A stretch of 37,586 nucleotides of DNA from Candidatus Methylopumilus sp. (GTDB lineage Bacteria; Pseudomonadota; Gammaproteobacteria; Burkholderiales; Methylophilaceae). The notes under the pieces are model-generated. The model searched no databases, was not told the origin of the DNA, and saw only the letters and a list, made by a program, of their open reading frames with translations. The position numbers and the translations under genes are program-made. Location: the NCBI GenBank assembly GCA_026399645.1, contig JAPLQN010000055.1, positions 1-37,586 of the forward strand, read 5' to 3'. Shown piece after piece: positions 29,127 to 37,550 of this stretch (the first letter of the stretch is position 1; each line of letters opens with the position of its first letter).

Positions 29127-29894
29127 ATGCTTATTCATCCTCAAATAGACCCTGTAGCAGTTAATCTTGGATCGTTTCAGATTCATTGGTACGGAATTAT
29201 GTATCTTTTGGCTTTTGTGGGATTTCTTCAGTTAGGTAAAGTTCAAATCAGGACGCGTCCATGGCTATCTTGGAATGAAAAGATGTTGGATGATGCTTTT
29301 TTTTATGGTGCTATTGGGGTTATTGCAGGTGGGCGATTAGGTTATATTTTATTTTATCAATTGCAATACTATATAAACCAGCCAATTGAGATCATTGCAT
29401 TATGGAAAGGTGGCATGTCATTCCATGGCGGATTTTTAGGTGTAGTTATCGCCATGATACTTTTAGCTAAAAAATATAAAGTATCTTTACTGTCGATTTT
29501 AGATTTCATCGCACCCTTGGTTCCTTTAGGTCTTGCATTTGGTCGTCTTGGAAATTTTATTAATGCAGAATTATGGGGAAGACCCACACAATTTTTCTTA
29601 GGCATGATCTTCCCTAATGTAGACAACTTGGCAAGGCACCCTTCTCAACTATACGAATGCTTTCTTGAAGGTTTTATCATGTTTATAGCCCTTTGGTTTT
29701 ATTCAAAACAGAAAAGGGAAACAGGCCAGATATCTGCTGTTTTTTTGATGCTATACGGAACTTTTAGATTTTTAGTTGAATTTACAAGGGAGCCCGATCA
29801 TTTCTTAGGGCTACTATTTCTCAATCTTTCAATGGGACAATGGCTATCCATTCCTATGCTCATCGCTGGTATTTATCTCTTTAAAAAAAGCTAA
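29127..29894 (+). CDS. lgt: Prolipoprotein diacylglyceryl transferase
   Basis: Lgt attaches diacylglycerol to the lipobox cysteine of prolipoproteins in the inner membrane. It is a polytopic protein of about seven helices. The Lgt signature GRLGNFINAELWG is present, as are HWYGIMY near the N-terminus and the essential-histidine segment MSFHGGFLG. At 255 residues it is shorter than E. coli Lgt (291), mainly by trimmed termini. It is divergent from ilvD, and its TAA overlaps the TAG of the convergent YbdD-like gene by four bases. Confidence 0.97.
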   Translation: MLIHPQIDPVAVNLGSFQIHWYGIMYLLAFVGFLQLGKVQIRTRPWLSWNEKMLDDAFFYGAIGVIAGGRLGYILFYQLQYYINQPIEIIALWKGGMSFHGGFLGVVIAMILLAKKYKVSLLSILDFIAPLVPLGLAFGRLGNFINAELWGRPTQFFLGMIFPNVDNLARHPSQLYECFLEGFIMFIALWFYSKQKRETGQISAVFLMLYGTFRFLVEFTREPDHFLGLLFLNLSMGQWLSIPMLIAGIYLFKKS

Positions 29895-30070
29895 CAACAG
29901 CGTTTTATACCACTCCATTTTTTATCAAGTGTTGCTTGATAAAATTGTTGTTTACTCATGAGCTTATGTTTATTTGAACACTGTTTATGATTCATCACAT
30001 AAAGATCATAGAGATCATCTCCTGATAATCTTCGTAAAAATACATATATTAATTTAATTGCTTTTAGCAT
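29891..30070 (-). CDS. YbdD/YjiX-like small protein, 59 residues
   Basis: This short gene begins with ATG six bases after the cstA stop and reads MLKAIKLIYVFLRRLSGDDL onward to a terminal GIKRCC. The pattern of a basic helical N-terminus, a central YDLYVMNH, an QQFYQATLD segment and a double-cysteine end matches the YbdD/YjiX (DUF466) family, which is typically encoded directly after CstA/BtsT transporters. Gene position supports the call independently. It probably works with the transporter, but its role is not established. Its TAG overlaps the lgt stop. Confidence 0.9.
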   Translation of the reverse strand: MLKAIKLIYVFLRRLSGDDLYDLYVMNHKQCSNKHKLMSKQQFYQATLDKKWSGIKRCC

Positions 30071-30076
30071 GGCTTA

Positions 30077-32077
30077 TTAATTCTTTTTGAAAAATGAAAT
30101 TCTTAACATATCAATCACTACTGTCCACAAAATAATAAGTAAGAAGAGAGTAATAAAAGCATCTAGTTTTTGATTAAAAATTAACTGATGAGTAATGGAA
30201 ATTTTACTGTCCTCGATAAGCCCAATATTTATTTTATCTGTCAGATCTCTAGCTGCTGCCAGAAATCCAACTCTAATATCTTGACTAAATATTTTCTGAT
30301 AAGCAGCAGTAGTGGTCACAATAATTAACCAAATTAAAGGTAGTCCGGTGACCCAAGCGTATTTTAATTTGTTCGATTTAATAAGAATGCCAGTGCCTAC
30401 AGATAATGCAATCGCTGCCAACATTTGATTCGCAATACCAAATAAAGGCCACAGAATATTTACACCACCATTAGGGTCTATCACGCCGATGTATAAAAAA
30501 TATCCCCAACAGCTTACAACGATTGCGCTACTTAAAATAATTGATGGCATCCATGAAGTTTGACCAAACTTCGGGTAAATGTTGCCAATCATATCCTGTA
30601 ACATAAATCTTCCAACACGAGTACCTGCATCTAAAGTAGTGAGAATAAATATTGCCTCAAACATGATGGCAAAGTGATACCACATCGCCAATAAGTTTGT
30701 ACCAAATGCCTTGCCAAATATATTCGCCATACCCACCGCTAATGAAGGGGCTCCGCCTGTTCTAGCAAAAAGTGATGTTTCACCCATATTTTTTGCAAGC
30801 AATTCCATTTCCTCAACTGTCACTTTAAATCCCCATGAGTTTATTTTTTGAATGGCATCGACAGCTTCTGATCCAACAACTCCCACAGGGCTATTGATTG
30901 CAAAAAAGATACCTGGTTCCAATACTGTTGCGGCTATTAAGGCCATAATAGCTACGAAAGATTCTAAAAGCATCGCACCGTATCCAATCATTGGAATATA
31001 TTTTTCGTTATCCAATAGTTTAGGTGTTGTGCCTGAAGCGATTAAAGAGTGGAATCCAGAAATTGATCCACACGCGATGGTAATAAAAACAAAAGGAAAT
31101 AGACTGCCACCAAAAATAGGGCCTGTACCATCTGTAAACTGGGTCAGAGCTGGCATTTTGATTTCTGGTTGTAAGGTTATAATTGCAACCGCTAGAACAA
31201 TCACCGTACCTAATTTTACAAATGTCGATAGATAGTCTCTCGGCGCTAACAAAAGCCAAACCGGAAGAACTGCTGCTGCAAAGCCGTAAAAAATAATAGC
31301 CCAAGCCAACGTCAAACTATCATGATCAAAATAAGTTCGTAGCGTCTGGGAATGGTCAATTAACCCTCCAGCAAAAACGGCCAAAAGTAATAATCCGAAT
31401 CCAATTAATGAGGCCTCAAGGACTCTACCTGTCCTAATAGACCTTAAATAAATCCCAATAAAAATTGCGATAGGTATTGTTGCGGCAACTGTTGATGTTG
31501 CCCAAGGGCTATGCTTCATGGCATTCACAACCACCAACCCTAAAACAGCAATCAAAATAACCATGATTAAAAATGTACCAATCAATGAAGCAGTTCCACC
31601 AATTACACCAATTTCATCCCTTGCCATTTGTCCTAAACTTTTTCCGTTGCGTCTCGTCGAAAAAAATAATGTGGTCATATCTTGAACAGCACCTCCTAAT
31701 ACAGCGCCTATTAATATCCATAACATGCCAGGAAGATAACCAAACTGGGCTGCTAACGTAGGGCCAACCAAAGGGCCTGGCCCAGCAATCGCGGCAAAAT
31801 GGTGGCCAAATACAATCCATTTATCTGTAGGAATAAAGTCTTTGTCATTTTGCAGTCTTAGAGCTGGTGTTTTTCTATGCTCGTCAATGACTAGAACTTT
31901 TGCTGCAATCCAGCTTGCATAGAATCTATAAGCAATCATGTATATACATACAGCAGCAGTAATAAACCAAACGGCGTTGATACTCTCATTGCGACTCAGT
32001 GCAATTGTTGAAAATGCGAGAGCCCCTAATAGAGCTAGTAGAATCCAAATTATATTTTTAAAGTATTTTTTAATCAC
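30077..32077 (-). CDS. cstA: CstA/BtsT family carbon starvation transporter
   Basis: This is a large inner-membrane protein of 666 residues with many hydrophobic helices, of the CstA family; studied members import peptides or pyruvate. The family signature lies near the N-terminus (FGHHFAAIAGPGPLVGPTLA), followed by GAVQDMTTLFFS. Later conserved segments include SGFHSLIASGTTPK and LTTLDAGTRVGRFMLQD. The start is GTG at 32077, with a weak GGAT upstream. The substrate (pyruvate or peptides) cannot be settled from sequence; a YbdD-like gene follows directly. It is divergent from coaBC. Confidence 0.94.
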   Translation of the reverse strand: MIKKYFKNIIWILLALLGALAFSTIALSRNESINAVWFITAAVCIYMIAYRFYASWIAAKVLVIDEHRKTPALRLQNDKDFIPTDKWIVFGHHFAAIAGPGPLVGPTLAAQFGYLPGMLWILIGAVLGGAVQDMTTLFFSTRRNGKSLGQMARDEIGVIGGTASLIGTFLIMVILIAVLGLVVVNAMKHSPWATSTVAATIPIAIFIGIYLRSIRTGRVLEASLIGFGLLLLAVFAGGLIDHSQTLRTYFDHDSLTLAWAIIFYGFAAAVLPVWLLLAPRDYLSTFVKLGTVIVLAVAIITLQPEIKMPALTQFTDGTGPIFGGSLFPFVFITIACGSISGFHSLIASGTTPKLLDNEKYIPMIGYGAMLLESFVAIMALIAATVLEPGIFFAINSPVGVVGSEAVDAIQKINSWGFKVTVEEMELLAKNMGETSLFARTGGAPSLAVGMANIFGKAFGTNLLAMWYHFAIMFEAIFILTTLDAGTRVGRFMLQDMIGNIYPKFGQTSWMPSIILSSAIVVSCWGYFLYIGVIDPNGGVNILWPLFGIANQMLAAIALSVGTGILIKSNKLKYAWVTGLPLIWLIIVTTTAAYQKIFSQDIRVGFLAAARDLTDKINIGLIEDSKISITHQLIFNQKLDAFITLFLLIILWTVVIDMLRISFFKKN

Positions 32078-32125
32078 AATGTATCCGATCTGATATCTAA
32101 ATTAATTTATTGCCTTATATATCTT

Positions 32126-32134
32126 TGATATACT
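32126..32134 (+). promoter_or_regulatory. Possible extended -10 promoter for coaBC
   Basis: TGATATACT fits an extended -10 element (TGn then TATACT, five of six consensus bases). No strong -35 is present, which extended -10 promoters tolerate. It lies in the 139-base divergent gap between cstA and coaBC. Confidence 0.45.
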
Positions 32135-32216
32135 AACCTCCCACTTAACCTATTAATTATATGCAATTAATAAAAATTAAAATAACTAAATTCATCGCGA
32201 CTGCGTAAATCTTATC

Positions 32217-33398
32217 TTGGCATCTCATAAAATAATCATCGGCGTTACAGGAGGCATAGCTGCATACAAAGCAGCTGAATTAACTCGCCTTCTTGTTAAA
32301 AACGACTTTGACGTTCAAATTGTTATGACAGAATCTGCGAGTCATTTCATAACGCCTCTTACTTTTCAGGCTCTATCAGGCAAAGAAGTTTTAACGAGTT
32401 TATGGAAAAGCAATGCTAATAATGGGATGTCGCATATAGAATTATCAAGGGATTACGATCTCATTGTTATTGCGCCTGCCAGCGCTAACTTCCTAGTAAA
32501 ATTATCGCATGGTTTTGCTGACGACCTTTTATCGTCTTTGTGCTTAGCAAGAACTTGTCCAATTGCCGTTGCTCCAGCCATGAATGTTCATATGTGGGCC
32601 AATGAAGCTTCTCAACGTAATGTTTCACAATTGAAAAAAGATGGTGTGTTGTTTTTTGGTCCCGATTCAGGGGAGCAAGCTTGCGGTGATATAGGGTTTG
32701 GAAGAATGATGGATACTGAAGAATTATTCATAACAATTCAAAATCATCTCACACCTAAAATCCTCAAAAACAAAAAGATATTAATTACTTCTGGTGGTTC
32801 AATTGAAATGATCGATGACGTGAGAGCGATTACAAATCTTAGCTCGGGCAACATGGGCTCTGCAATCGCTAATGCTGCAGAATCTATGGGTGCATCAGTC
32901 ACTGTAATTAAGTCAGGCAATCAAAAATTTTCAAAAAATATAAATGTTATTGATGCAAGTAATGCACATTCGATGCATGAAGCTGTCCTTAAGCATATCG
33001 ATGGACAAGATATTTTTATAAGTGTTGCAGCTGTTTCTGATTTCACTCCCAAAGAAAAATTCAATGGGAAATTAAAAAAAGACAATTTAGATATGACGCT
33101 TCAGCTCAAACCTACAATCGACATTCTTAAAGAAGTAGGATTATCTAAAAACAAAATCTTTAAAGTAGGCTTTGCTGCAGAAAGTGAAAATCTCATTGAA
33201 AATGCACAAAAAAAACTAAAGACCAAAAATTTAGATTTAATTGTGGCAAATTTAATTCATGAGTCTATGGGTTTACAAGATACTAAAGTTTCAATAATTG
33301 GCAAAAACGATGTTATTGATTTACCAAAATCAAATAAAATGGTTGCAGCAAAAGCTATTTTAGAAGAAATAGCTCATCGTATAAATTCGGACAAATAA
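32217..33398 (+). CDS. coaBC: Bifunctional phosphopantothenoylcysteine decarboxylase / phosphopantothenate-cysteine ligase
   Basis: CoaBC (Dfp) makes 4'-phosphopantetheine for coenzyme A. The N-terminal flavin decarboxylase domain shows [14 protein letters not shown], the catalytic His in MSHIELSR, the substrate clamp APAMNVHMW and the active-site Cys in [10 protein letters not shown]. The ligase domain begins near residue 182 ([18 protein letters not shown]) and includes [10 protein letters not shown] and the lysine-rich GKLKKDN. Common sequences read SSGKMG, so the Asn there is a small departure. The start is a TTG at 32217: an in-frame stop lies 28 bases upstream and no ATG fits. Length 393 is normal. 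Confidence 0.96.
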   Translation: MASHKIIIGVTGGIAAYKAAELTRLLVKNDFDVQIVMTESASHFITPLTFQALSGKEVLTSLWKSNANNGMSHIELSRDYDLIVIAPASANFLVKLSHGFADDLLSSLCLARTCPIAVAPAMNVHMWANEASQRNVSQLKKDGVLFFGPDSGEQACGDIGFGRMMDTEELFITIQNHLTPKILKNKKILITSGGSIEMIDDVRAITNLSSGNMGSAIANAAESMGASVTVIKSGNQKFSKNINVIDASNAHSMHEAVLKHIDGQDIFISVAAVSDFTPKEKFNGKLKKDNLDMTLQLKPTIDILKEVGLSKNKIFKVGFAAESENLIENAQKKLKTKNLDLIVANLIHESMGLQDTKVSIIGKNDVIDLPKSNKMVAAKAILEEIAHRINSDK

Positions 33399-33399
33399 C

Positions 33400-33852
33400 A
33401 TGAGCCTAATAATTGATTTTAAAATTTTGGATAAACGTATCGAGGAAATGCTGCCTAATTATGCATCACCAGGTTCAGCAGGTCTCGATTTAAGAGCATG
33501 TACTGAGCACGTACAAACGATTAATCCCGGCGAAACTTTTCTTATACCCACTGGTATTTCTATATTTATTAAGGACCCTGCTTATGCAGCCCTCATTCTT
33601 CCTAGATCGGGCTTAGGGCATAAACATGGAATTGTTTTAGGTAATTTGGTAGGTCTGATAGATTCAGATTACCAAGGTCAATTGTTAGTTTCTTGCTGGA
33701 ATCGTGGCGAGAACGCCTTCCTGCTCAATCCTATGGAGCGTATCGCGCAACTGGTCATCGTGCCGGTTATCCAGGCTAAATTTAACCTTGTAGCAGAATT
33801 TCCTGAGACAGACCGAGGTGAAGGTGGCTTTGGAAGTACAGGTAAAAACTAA
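33400..33852 (+). CDS. dut: dUTP diphosphatase
   Basis: Dut hydrolyses dUTP to dUMP, limiting uracil in DNA and feeding thymidylate synthesis. All five motifs of the trimeric family can be followed: SAGLDLRAC (I), [10 protein letters not shown] (II), [11 protein letters not shown] (III), [10 protein letters not shown] (IV) and GEGGFGSTG (V, the P-loop-like arm). Length 150 matches E. coli. It starts one base after coaBC, the same coaBC-dut linkage known in many proteobacteria. Confidence 0.98.
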   Translation: MSLIIDFKILDKRIEEMLPNYASPGSAGLDLRACTEHVQTINPGETFLIPTGISIFIKDPAYAALILPRSGLGHKHGIVLGNLVGLIDSDYQGQLLVSCWNRGENAFLLNPMERIAQLVIVPVIQAKFNLVAEFPETDRGEGGFGSTGKN

Positions 33853-33861
33853 CGAATTCAC

Positions 33862-33891
33862 TTGAAAAGACAGTGGGTTATGTGGTTTAAT
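33862..33891 (+). promoter_or_regulatory. Predicted promoter of rpmB-rpmG
   Basis: TTGAAA at 33862-33867, an 18-base spacer and TTTAAT at 33886-33891 make a sigma-70-like promoter. TG at 33883-33884 gives it extended -10 character. It lies in the 84-base gap between dut and rpmB, so the ribosomal pair can be transcribed separately from coaBC-dut. Confidence 0.6.
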
Positions 33892-33936
33892 AGCACTCTT
33901 TTTCGAAATTATTGTAACAAATAAAGGATTTAAATT

Positions 33937-34173
33937 ATGGCTCGCGTATGTCAATTAACCGGCAAAAAACCAATGTCTGGAAACAACGTATCTCACGCCA
34001 ATAACAAGACCAAAAGACGCTTTTTACCTAATTTACAAAACCGTAAATTTTGGGTTGAAACTGAGAATCGTTGGGTTTCAATGAGAATTACTAATGCAGC
34101 GCTCAGAACAATCGATAAGCTAGGCATTGATGTTATTGTTAAAAAAATGCGTGCAGCTGGCCAGAAAATTTAA
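33937..34173 (+). CDS. rpmB: 50S ribosomal protein L28
   Basis: L28 is a component of the large ribosomal subunit. The 78 residues follow the family: [20 protein letters not shown], then [11 protein letters not shown], and the C-terminal [19 protein letters not shown]. Length equals E. coli L28. AAGGA precedes the ATG. rpmG follows nine bases after the stop, as in most proteobacteria. Confidence 0.98.
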   Translation: MARVCQLTGKKPMSGNNVSHANNKTKRRFLPNLQNRKFWVETENRWVSMRITNAALRTIDKLGIDVIVKKMRAAGQKI

Positions 34174-34182
34174 GGAATATAT

Positions 34183-34338
34183 ATGCGTGAAAAAATCAAA
34201 TTAGAGTCAAGTGCTGGTACTGGACATTTCTATACCACAACAAAAAATAAACGAACCATGCCTGACAAGATGGAAATCAAAAAATTTGATCCTGTCGTTA
34301 GAAAACATGTAATCTATAAAGAAGCAAAAATTAAATAA
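34183..34338 (+). CDS. rpmG: 50S ribosomal protein L33
   Basis: This 51-residue gene encodes L33, with [38 protein letters not shown] and no cysteines, so it is the zinc-independent form. The ATG has AAGGA seven bases upstream. Compared with E. coli L33 (55 residues) it lacks the few residues before REKIKL. It is co-transcribed with rpmB and closed by the terminator that follows. Confidence 0.97.
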   Translation: MREKIKLESSAGTGHFYTTTKNKRTMPDKMEIKKFDPVVRKHVIYKEAKIK

Positions 34339-34361
34339 TTTTAAGCTTTAACAAAGACAAT

Positions 34362-34389
34362 AAAAAAGCCAGCATTAGCTGGCTTTTTT
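34362..34389. terminator. Bidirectional terminator, rpmG / rplQ
   Basis: A-run plus GCCAGC (34362-34373) pairs with GCTGGC plus T-run (34378-34389) around an ATTA loop. The structure is symmetrical, with a T-run on either strand, so it can end both rpmBG transcripts and the alpha-operon transcripts arriving from the right. Confidence 0.94.
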
Positions 34390-34406
34390 ATTTATCTGAT
34401 CGTACT

Positions 34407-34820
34407 TTATTCTGCTACTACCTCTTCTTTAGGGGCAGGGGCAGGTGCTGCAACTTCAACAATAGGTCTATCTACAAGCTCAACAAAGGCCATAGGTGCA
34501 TTATCTCCATCTCGGAAGCCGCACTTCAATATTCTTAAATAGCCACCTTTTCTTGTGTTATATCGCGGACCTAACTCAGCAAATAACTTAGTCACAATAT
34601 CTCTATCTCTTAAACGGCTAAAGGCTAAACGTCTATTAGATAGGGTTGCATTTTTTGCTAATGTAATAAGAGGTTCAGCTACTTTTCTAAGCTCTTTAGC
34701 TTTTGGTAATGTAGTTTTAATAATCTCATTTTTTAATAAAGAGGTAGCCATATTTCTCAACATTGCTTGTCGATGACTGCTCGTTCTATTTAGTTTTCTA
34801 TGACCATTTGCGTGACGCAT
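34407..34820 (-). CDS. rplQ: 50S ribosomal protein L17
   Basis: L17 is a large-subunit protein and the last gene of the alpha operon. The N-terminus [20 protein letters not shown] is diagnostic, with [19 protein letters not shown] and [20 protein letters not shown] following. At 137 residues it is slightly longer than E. coli L17 (127), from an Ala/Pro/Glu-rich tail. It starts 32 bases after rpoA and ends 17 bases before the shared terminator. Confidence 0.98.
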   Translation of the reverse strand: MRHANGHRKLNRTSSHRQAMLRNMATSLLKNEIIKTTLPKAKELRKVAEPLITLAKNATLSNRRLAFSRLRDRDIVTKLFAELGPRYNTRKGGYLRILKCGFRDGDNAPMAFVELVDRPIVEVAAPAPAPKEEVVAE

Positions 34821-34852
34821 ACTCTTACCCTCAAATTTTTCTTATTTAATGA

Positions 34853-35839
34853 TTACGCTTTTTCTAAACCTGCTGGAGGCCAGTTCTCTAATTTCATACC
34901 TAAAGTTAAGCCTTTAGAAGCGAGAACATCTTTAATCTCGTTCAGTGATTTTCTTCCAAGATTTGGAGCCTTTAAAAGCTCATTTTCACCTCGTTGAATT
35001 AAATCGCCAATGTAATAAATATTTTCTGCTTTTAAACAGTTTGCTGATCTAACAGTGAGCTCTAAATCATCAACAGGTCTTAATAAGACTGGATCGACTT
35101 GAGGCGCTTGTTTAACTTCAACTTCAGTTAAAGCACTTTCCAAGTTTGCAAATACAGAAAGTTGTCCCATTAAAATTCTAGCAGCGTCTCTAATTGCTTG
35201 TTCAGCATCAATAACGCCATTCGTTTCAACATCCATGATCAATTTGTCTAAGTCTGTTCTTTGTTCTACACGAGCACTCTCAACAAAATAACTTACTTTG
35301 TTGATCGGGCTAAAAGAAGCATCTACCATAATAAAACCTAGAGTTTTATCTTCCTGATTTGATTTTCTTCTTGCTGGAACTGGTTGATAACCTCTACCCA
35401 TTTCAACTTTAACTTCTAAATTTAATTTTCCGCCTTTTGTAAGGTGTGCAATTAAATGATTTGGATTGATAATTTCAGCATCGTGATTTGTTTCAAAATC
35501 AGCAGCTGTCACCGGACCTTCGGTAGTTTTGTTTAATGTGAGAGTTGTCTCAGATTTATTATGAAGCTTTAATGCAACACCTTTTAAATTCAAAAGAATA
35601 TCAACCACGTCTTCTTGCACGCCATCTAAAGTTGAATACTCATGAACTACGCCATCAATCTTTACTTCCGTAATTGCGAAGCCAGGAATTGAAGACAATA
35701 AAACGCGTCTTAATGCATTACCTAAAGTAAAGCCAAAACCTCTTTCCATAGGCTCTAGAGTTACGCGAGCTCTTACCGGGTTTATAACTTCAACATTTAC
35801 GATTCTTGGTTTTAAATATTCTGTAGGACTATTTTGCAT
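34853..35839 (-). CDS. rpoA: RNA polymerase alpha subunit
   Basis: The alpha subunit nucleates RNA polymerase assembly and contacts activators and UP elements. The N-terminal dimerisation domain shows [20 protein letters not shown] and [18 protein letters not shown]. The C-terminal domain starts near residue 240 and carries [20 protein letters not shown] and [16 protein letters not shown], which form the DNA-binding face. Length 328 is standard. AAGGAT precedes the ATG. It lies between rpsD and rplQ as in the canonical alpha operon. Confidence 0.99.
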   Translation of the reverse strand: MQNSPTEYLKPRIVNVEVINPVRARVTLEPMERGFGFTLGNALRRVLLSSIPGFAITEVKIDGVVHEYSTLDGVQEDVVDILLNLKGVALKLHNKSETTLTLNKTTEGPVTAADFETNHDAEIINPNHLIAHLTKGGKLNLEVKVEMGRGYQPVPARRKSNQEDKTLGFIMVDASFSPINKVSYFVESARVEQRTDLDKLIMDVETNGVIDAEQAIRDAARILMGQLSVFANLESALTEVEVKQAPQVDPVLLRPVDDLELTVRSANCLKAENIYYIGDLIQRGENELLKAPNLGRKSLNEIKDVLASKGLTLGMKLENWPPAGLEKA

Positions 35840-35869
35840 TATGTATCCTTATCAATAATTCTTATTTAA

Positions 35870-36499
35870 TTATTTCGAATAGAGCTCAACAACGAGTGAT
35901 TCATTAATTGTTGCTGGTAAATCATCGCGTAGCGGTTTGTTTTTAAACGTACCCTTAAGACCTTTTACGTCAACTTCAATCCACTCAGGAAAACCTCTTT
36001 GCTCTGCAGCTTCAATTGAACCTTTAATTCTTAATTGTTGCTTAGATGCTTCTGCTACTGATAGAACATCACCCGGCTTAACTTGATATGAAGGGATGTT
36101 TACTCTTCGGCCATTTACTAGAAGACTGTTGTGTCTTACAATTTGTCTTGCTTCTGTTCGTGAAGCGCCGATACCCATTCGGTAAGCAACGTTATCTAAT
36201 CTACACTCTAAAAGCTGTAGAAGATTTTCACCGGTAATGCCTTTTTTTCTATCCGCTTCAGCGTAATAACTTCTAAACTGTGCTTCTAAGATTCCGTAGA
36301 TTCTTCTGAGCTTTTGTTTCTCTCTTAATTGAACGCCGTAATCTGATAAGCGGCTCGCTCTTCTTTGTCCGTGTTGGCCAGGAGGAAAATTACGCTTTTC
36401 AATAGCGCATTTGTCAGTAAAACATTTCTCGCCTTTGAGAAAGAGTTTTTCGCCTTCTCTTCTACATTGACGACATTTAGGATCTAGATTTCTTGCCAA
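35870..36499 (-). CDS. rpsD: 30S ribosomal protein S4 (zinc-binding form)
   Basis: S4 is a primary 16S rRNA-binding protein and, in E. coli, the translational repressor of the alpha operon. The 209 residues contain the S4 RNA-binding domain ([20 protein letters not shown]). Unlike E. coli S4, the N-terminus carries four cysteines in a zinc arrangement: Cys9, Cys12, Cys26 and Cys31, like the Thermus form. The start is TTG at 36499, supported by an AGGAG sequence and by alignment of [13 protein letters not shown] start in a major ribosomal gene is unusual. Confidence 0.97.
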   Translation of the reverse strand: MARNLDPKCRQCRREGEKLFLKGEKCFTDKCAIEKRNFPPGQHGQRRASRLSDYGVQLREKQKLRRIYGILEAQFRSYYAEADRKKGITGENLLQLLECRLDNVAYRMGIGASRTEARQIVRHNSLLVNGRRVNIPSYQVKPGDVLSVAEASKQQLRIKGSIEAAEQRGFPEWIEVDVKGLKGTFKNKPLRDDLPATINESLVVELYSK

Positions 36500-36518
36500 A
36501 ATAACTCTCCTGTTTCAA

Positions 36519-36536
36519 TGAGCAATTCAATGCTCA
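36519..36536. repeat. Inverted repeat between rpsK and rpsD
   Basis: TGAGCA at 36519-36524 and TGCTCA at 36531-36536 can pair around a six-base loop, just upstream of the rpsD Shine-Dalgarno sequence in the 42-base gap. It has no T-run. It may form a small hairpin that tunes rpsD translation, or it may be chance. Confidence 0.35.
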
Positions 36537-36541
36537 ACTTA

Positions 36542-36934
36542 TTAAATTCTTCTTTTCTTAGGTGGACGGCAACCATTGTGTGGCACTGGTGTCACATCTT
36601 GAATGCTCGTGATTTTAAATCCTGCAGCATTAAGTGCACGCACTGCAGATTCTCTTCCAGGACCTGGTCCTTTAATCTTTACTTCAAGATTTTTTACACC
36701 GCACTCTTGAGCCGCTTTACCTGCTGCCTCAGCTGCAACCTGCGCTGCAAAAGGTGTACTTTTTCTTGAGCCTTTAAATCCAGCACCGCCAGATGTTGCC
36801 CAAGACAATGCATTACCTTGTCTGTCTGTAATTGTGATGATTGTGTTATTGAAAGATGCGTGAATGTGAGCAATACCTTCTGCCACATTTTTCTTAACTT
36901 TCTTTTTTACACGAACATTAGCTTTTGTTGCCAT
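36542..36934 (-). CDS. rpsK: 30S ribosomal protein S11
   Basis: S11 forms part of the platform of the small subunit, near the mRNA exit. Diagnostic segments are [53 protein letters not shown] and the C-terminal [13 protein letters not shown]. Length 130 is normal. It is 20 bases downstream of rpsM and precedes rpsD in the alpha operon. Confidence 0.99.
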   Translation of the reverse strand: MATKANVRVKKKVKKNVAEGIAHIHASFNNTIITITDRQGNALSWATSGGAGFKGSRKSTPFAAQVAAEAAGKAAQECGVKNLEVKIKGPGPGRESAVRALNAAGFKITSIQDVTPVPHNGCRPPKKRRI

Positions 36935-36954
36935 AAATAATCCTTAAACCTTTT

Positions 36955-37317
36955 TTATTTAGCCTGTTTAATTGCTTTAACAGGGCCTTTTCTTGTTCTT
37001 GCATTCGTTTTAGTTCTTTGGCCTCTTACTGGAAGACCTCTTCTGTGTCTTACGCCTCGGTAACAGCTAAGATCCATCAATCGTTTAATGTTCATTGTGA
37101 CTTCTCTTCGTAAGTCACCTTCAACCTTAATTTTCGCAACTTGATCACGAAGCTTTTCCACGTCAGCATCGTTCAAATCTTTTAATTTAGCAGTCGCAAT
37201 GATTCCTGCCGCAATACAGATCTTCTTTGCGGTGTTTCTTCCAACGCCATAAATTGCTGTTAAAGCAATTTCTGCATGTTGATGATCGGGTACATTCACC
37301 CCAGCAATACGGGCCAT
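36955..37317 (-). CDS. rpsM: 30S ribosomal protein S13
   Basis: S13 sits in the head of the small subunit and contacts the large subunit and tRNA. The 120 residues open with [20 protein letters not shown] and end in the basic [17 protein letters not shown] tail. Between them, [10 protein letters not shown] and [11 protein letters not shown] are typical. GGAG lies seven bases before the ATG. It is the first gene of the alpha operon, 86 bases from rpmJ, with its own promoter-like sequence in that gap. Confidence 0.99.
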   Translation of the reverse strand: MARIAGVNVPDHQHAEIALTAIYGVGRNTAKKICIAAGIIATAKLKDLNDADVEKLRDQVAKIKVEGDLRREVTMNIKRLMDLSCYRGVRHRRGLPVRGQRTKTNARTRKGPVKAIKQAK

Positions 37318-37360
37318 AACTTACTCCAAAAAAAATGGCAAATTAAATAAAAAGCCTTAT

Positions 37361-37389
37361 ATTTTAACAGGTTGTTGAATTTTTAACAA
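37361..37389 (-). promoter_or_regulatory. Predicted internal promoter of the alpha operon
   Basis: On the minus strand TTGTTA (plus-strand 37389-37384), a 17-base spacer and TAAAAT (37366-37361) fit a sigma-70 promoter; TG one base before the -10 makes it an extended -10 type. It lies between rpmJ and rpsM and would give a leader of about 35-40 bases. Confidence 0.65.
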
Positions 37390-37403
37390 TTAACAACCCA
37401 CCC

Positions 37404-37517
37404 TTATCCTTGTCGTTGCTTATGTCGAGGATCTGAGCAAATTACTCTCACAACACCTCTTCTTCTAACAACTTTACAGTTTCGGCATAATGTTTTTACG
37501 GATGCGCGAACTCTCAT
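37404..37517 (-). CDS. rpmJ: 50S ribosomal protein L36 (zinc-binding form)
   Basis: This 37-residue gene encodes L36, beginning [14 protein letters not shown] and ending HKQRQG. The zinc ligands Cys11, Cys14, Cys27 and His32 are all present. AGAGG precedes the ATG. It sits between infA and rpsM, the usual order at the junction of the spc and alpha operons in many bacteria. Confidence 0.97.
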   Translation of the reverse strand: MRVRASVKTLCRNCKVVRRRGVVRVICSDPRHKQRQG

Positions 37518-37550
37518 TTTTATACCTCTTAAATTTTAATTAAATATTAC

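Noticed and set aside
30852-31235. 127-codon plus-strand open frame inside cstA
   Set aside because: It is antisense to a clear membrane protein, has no ribosome site and no recognisable domain.
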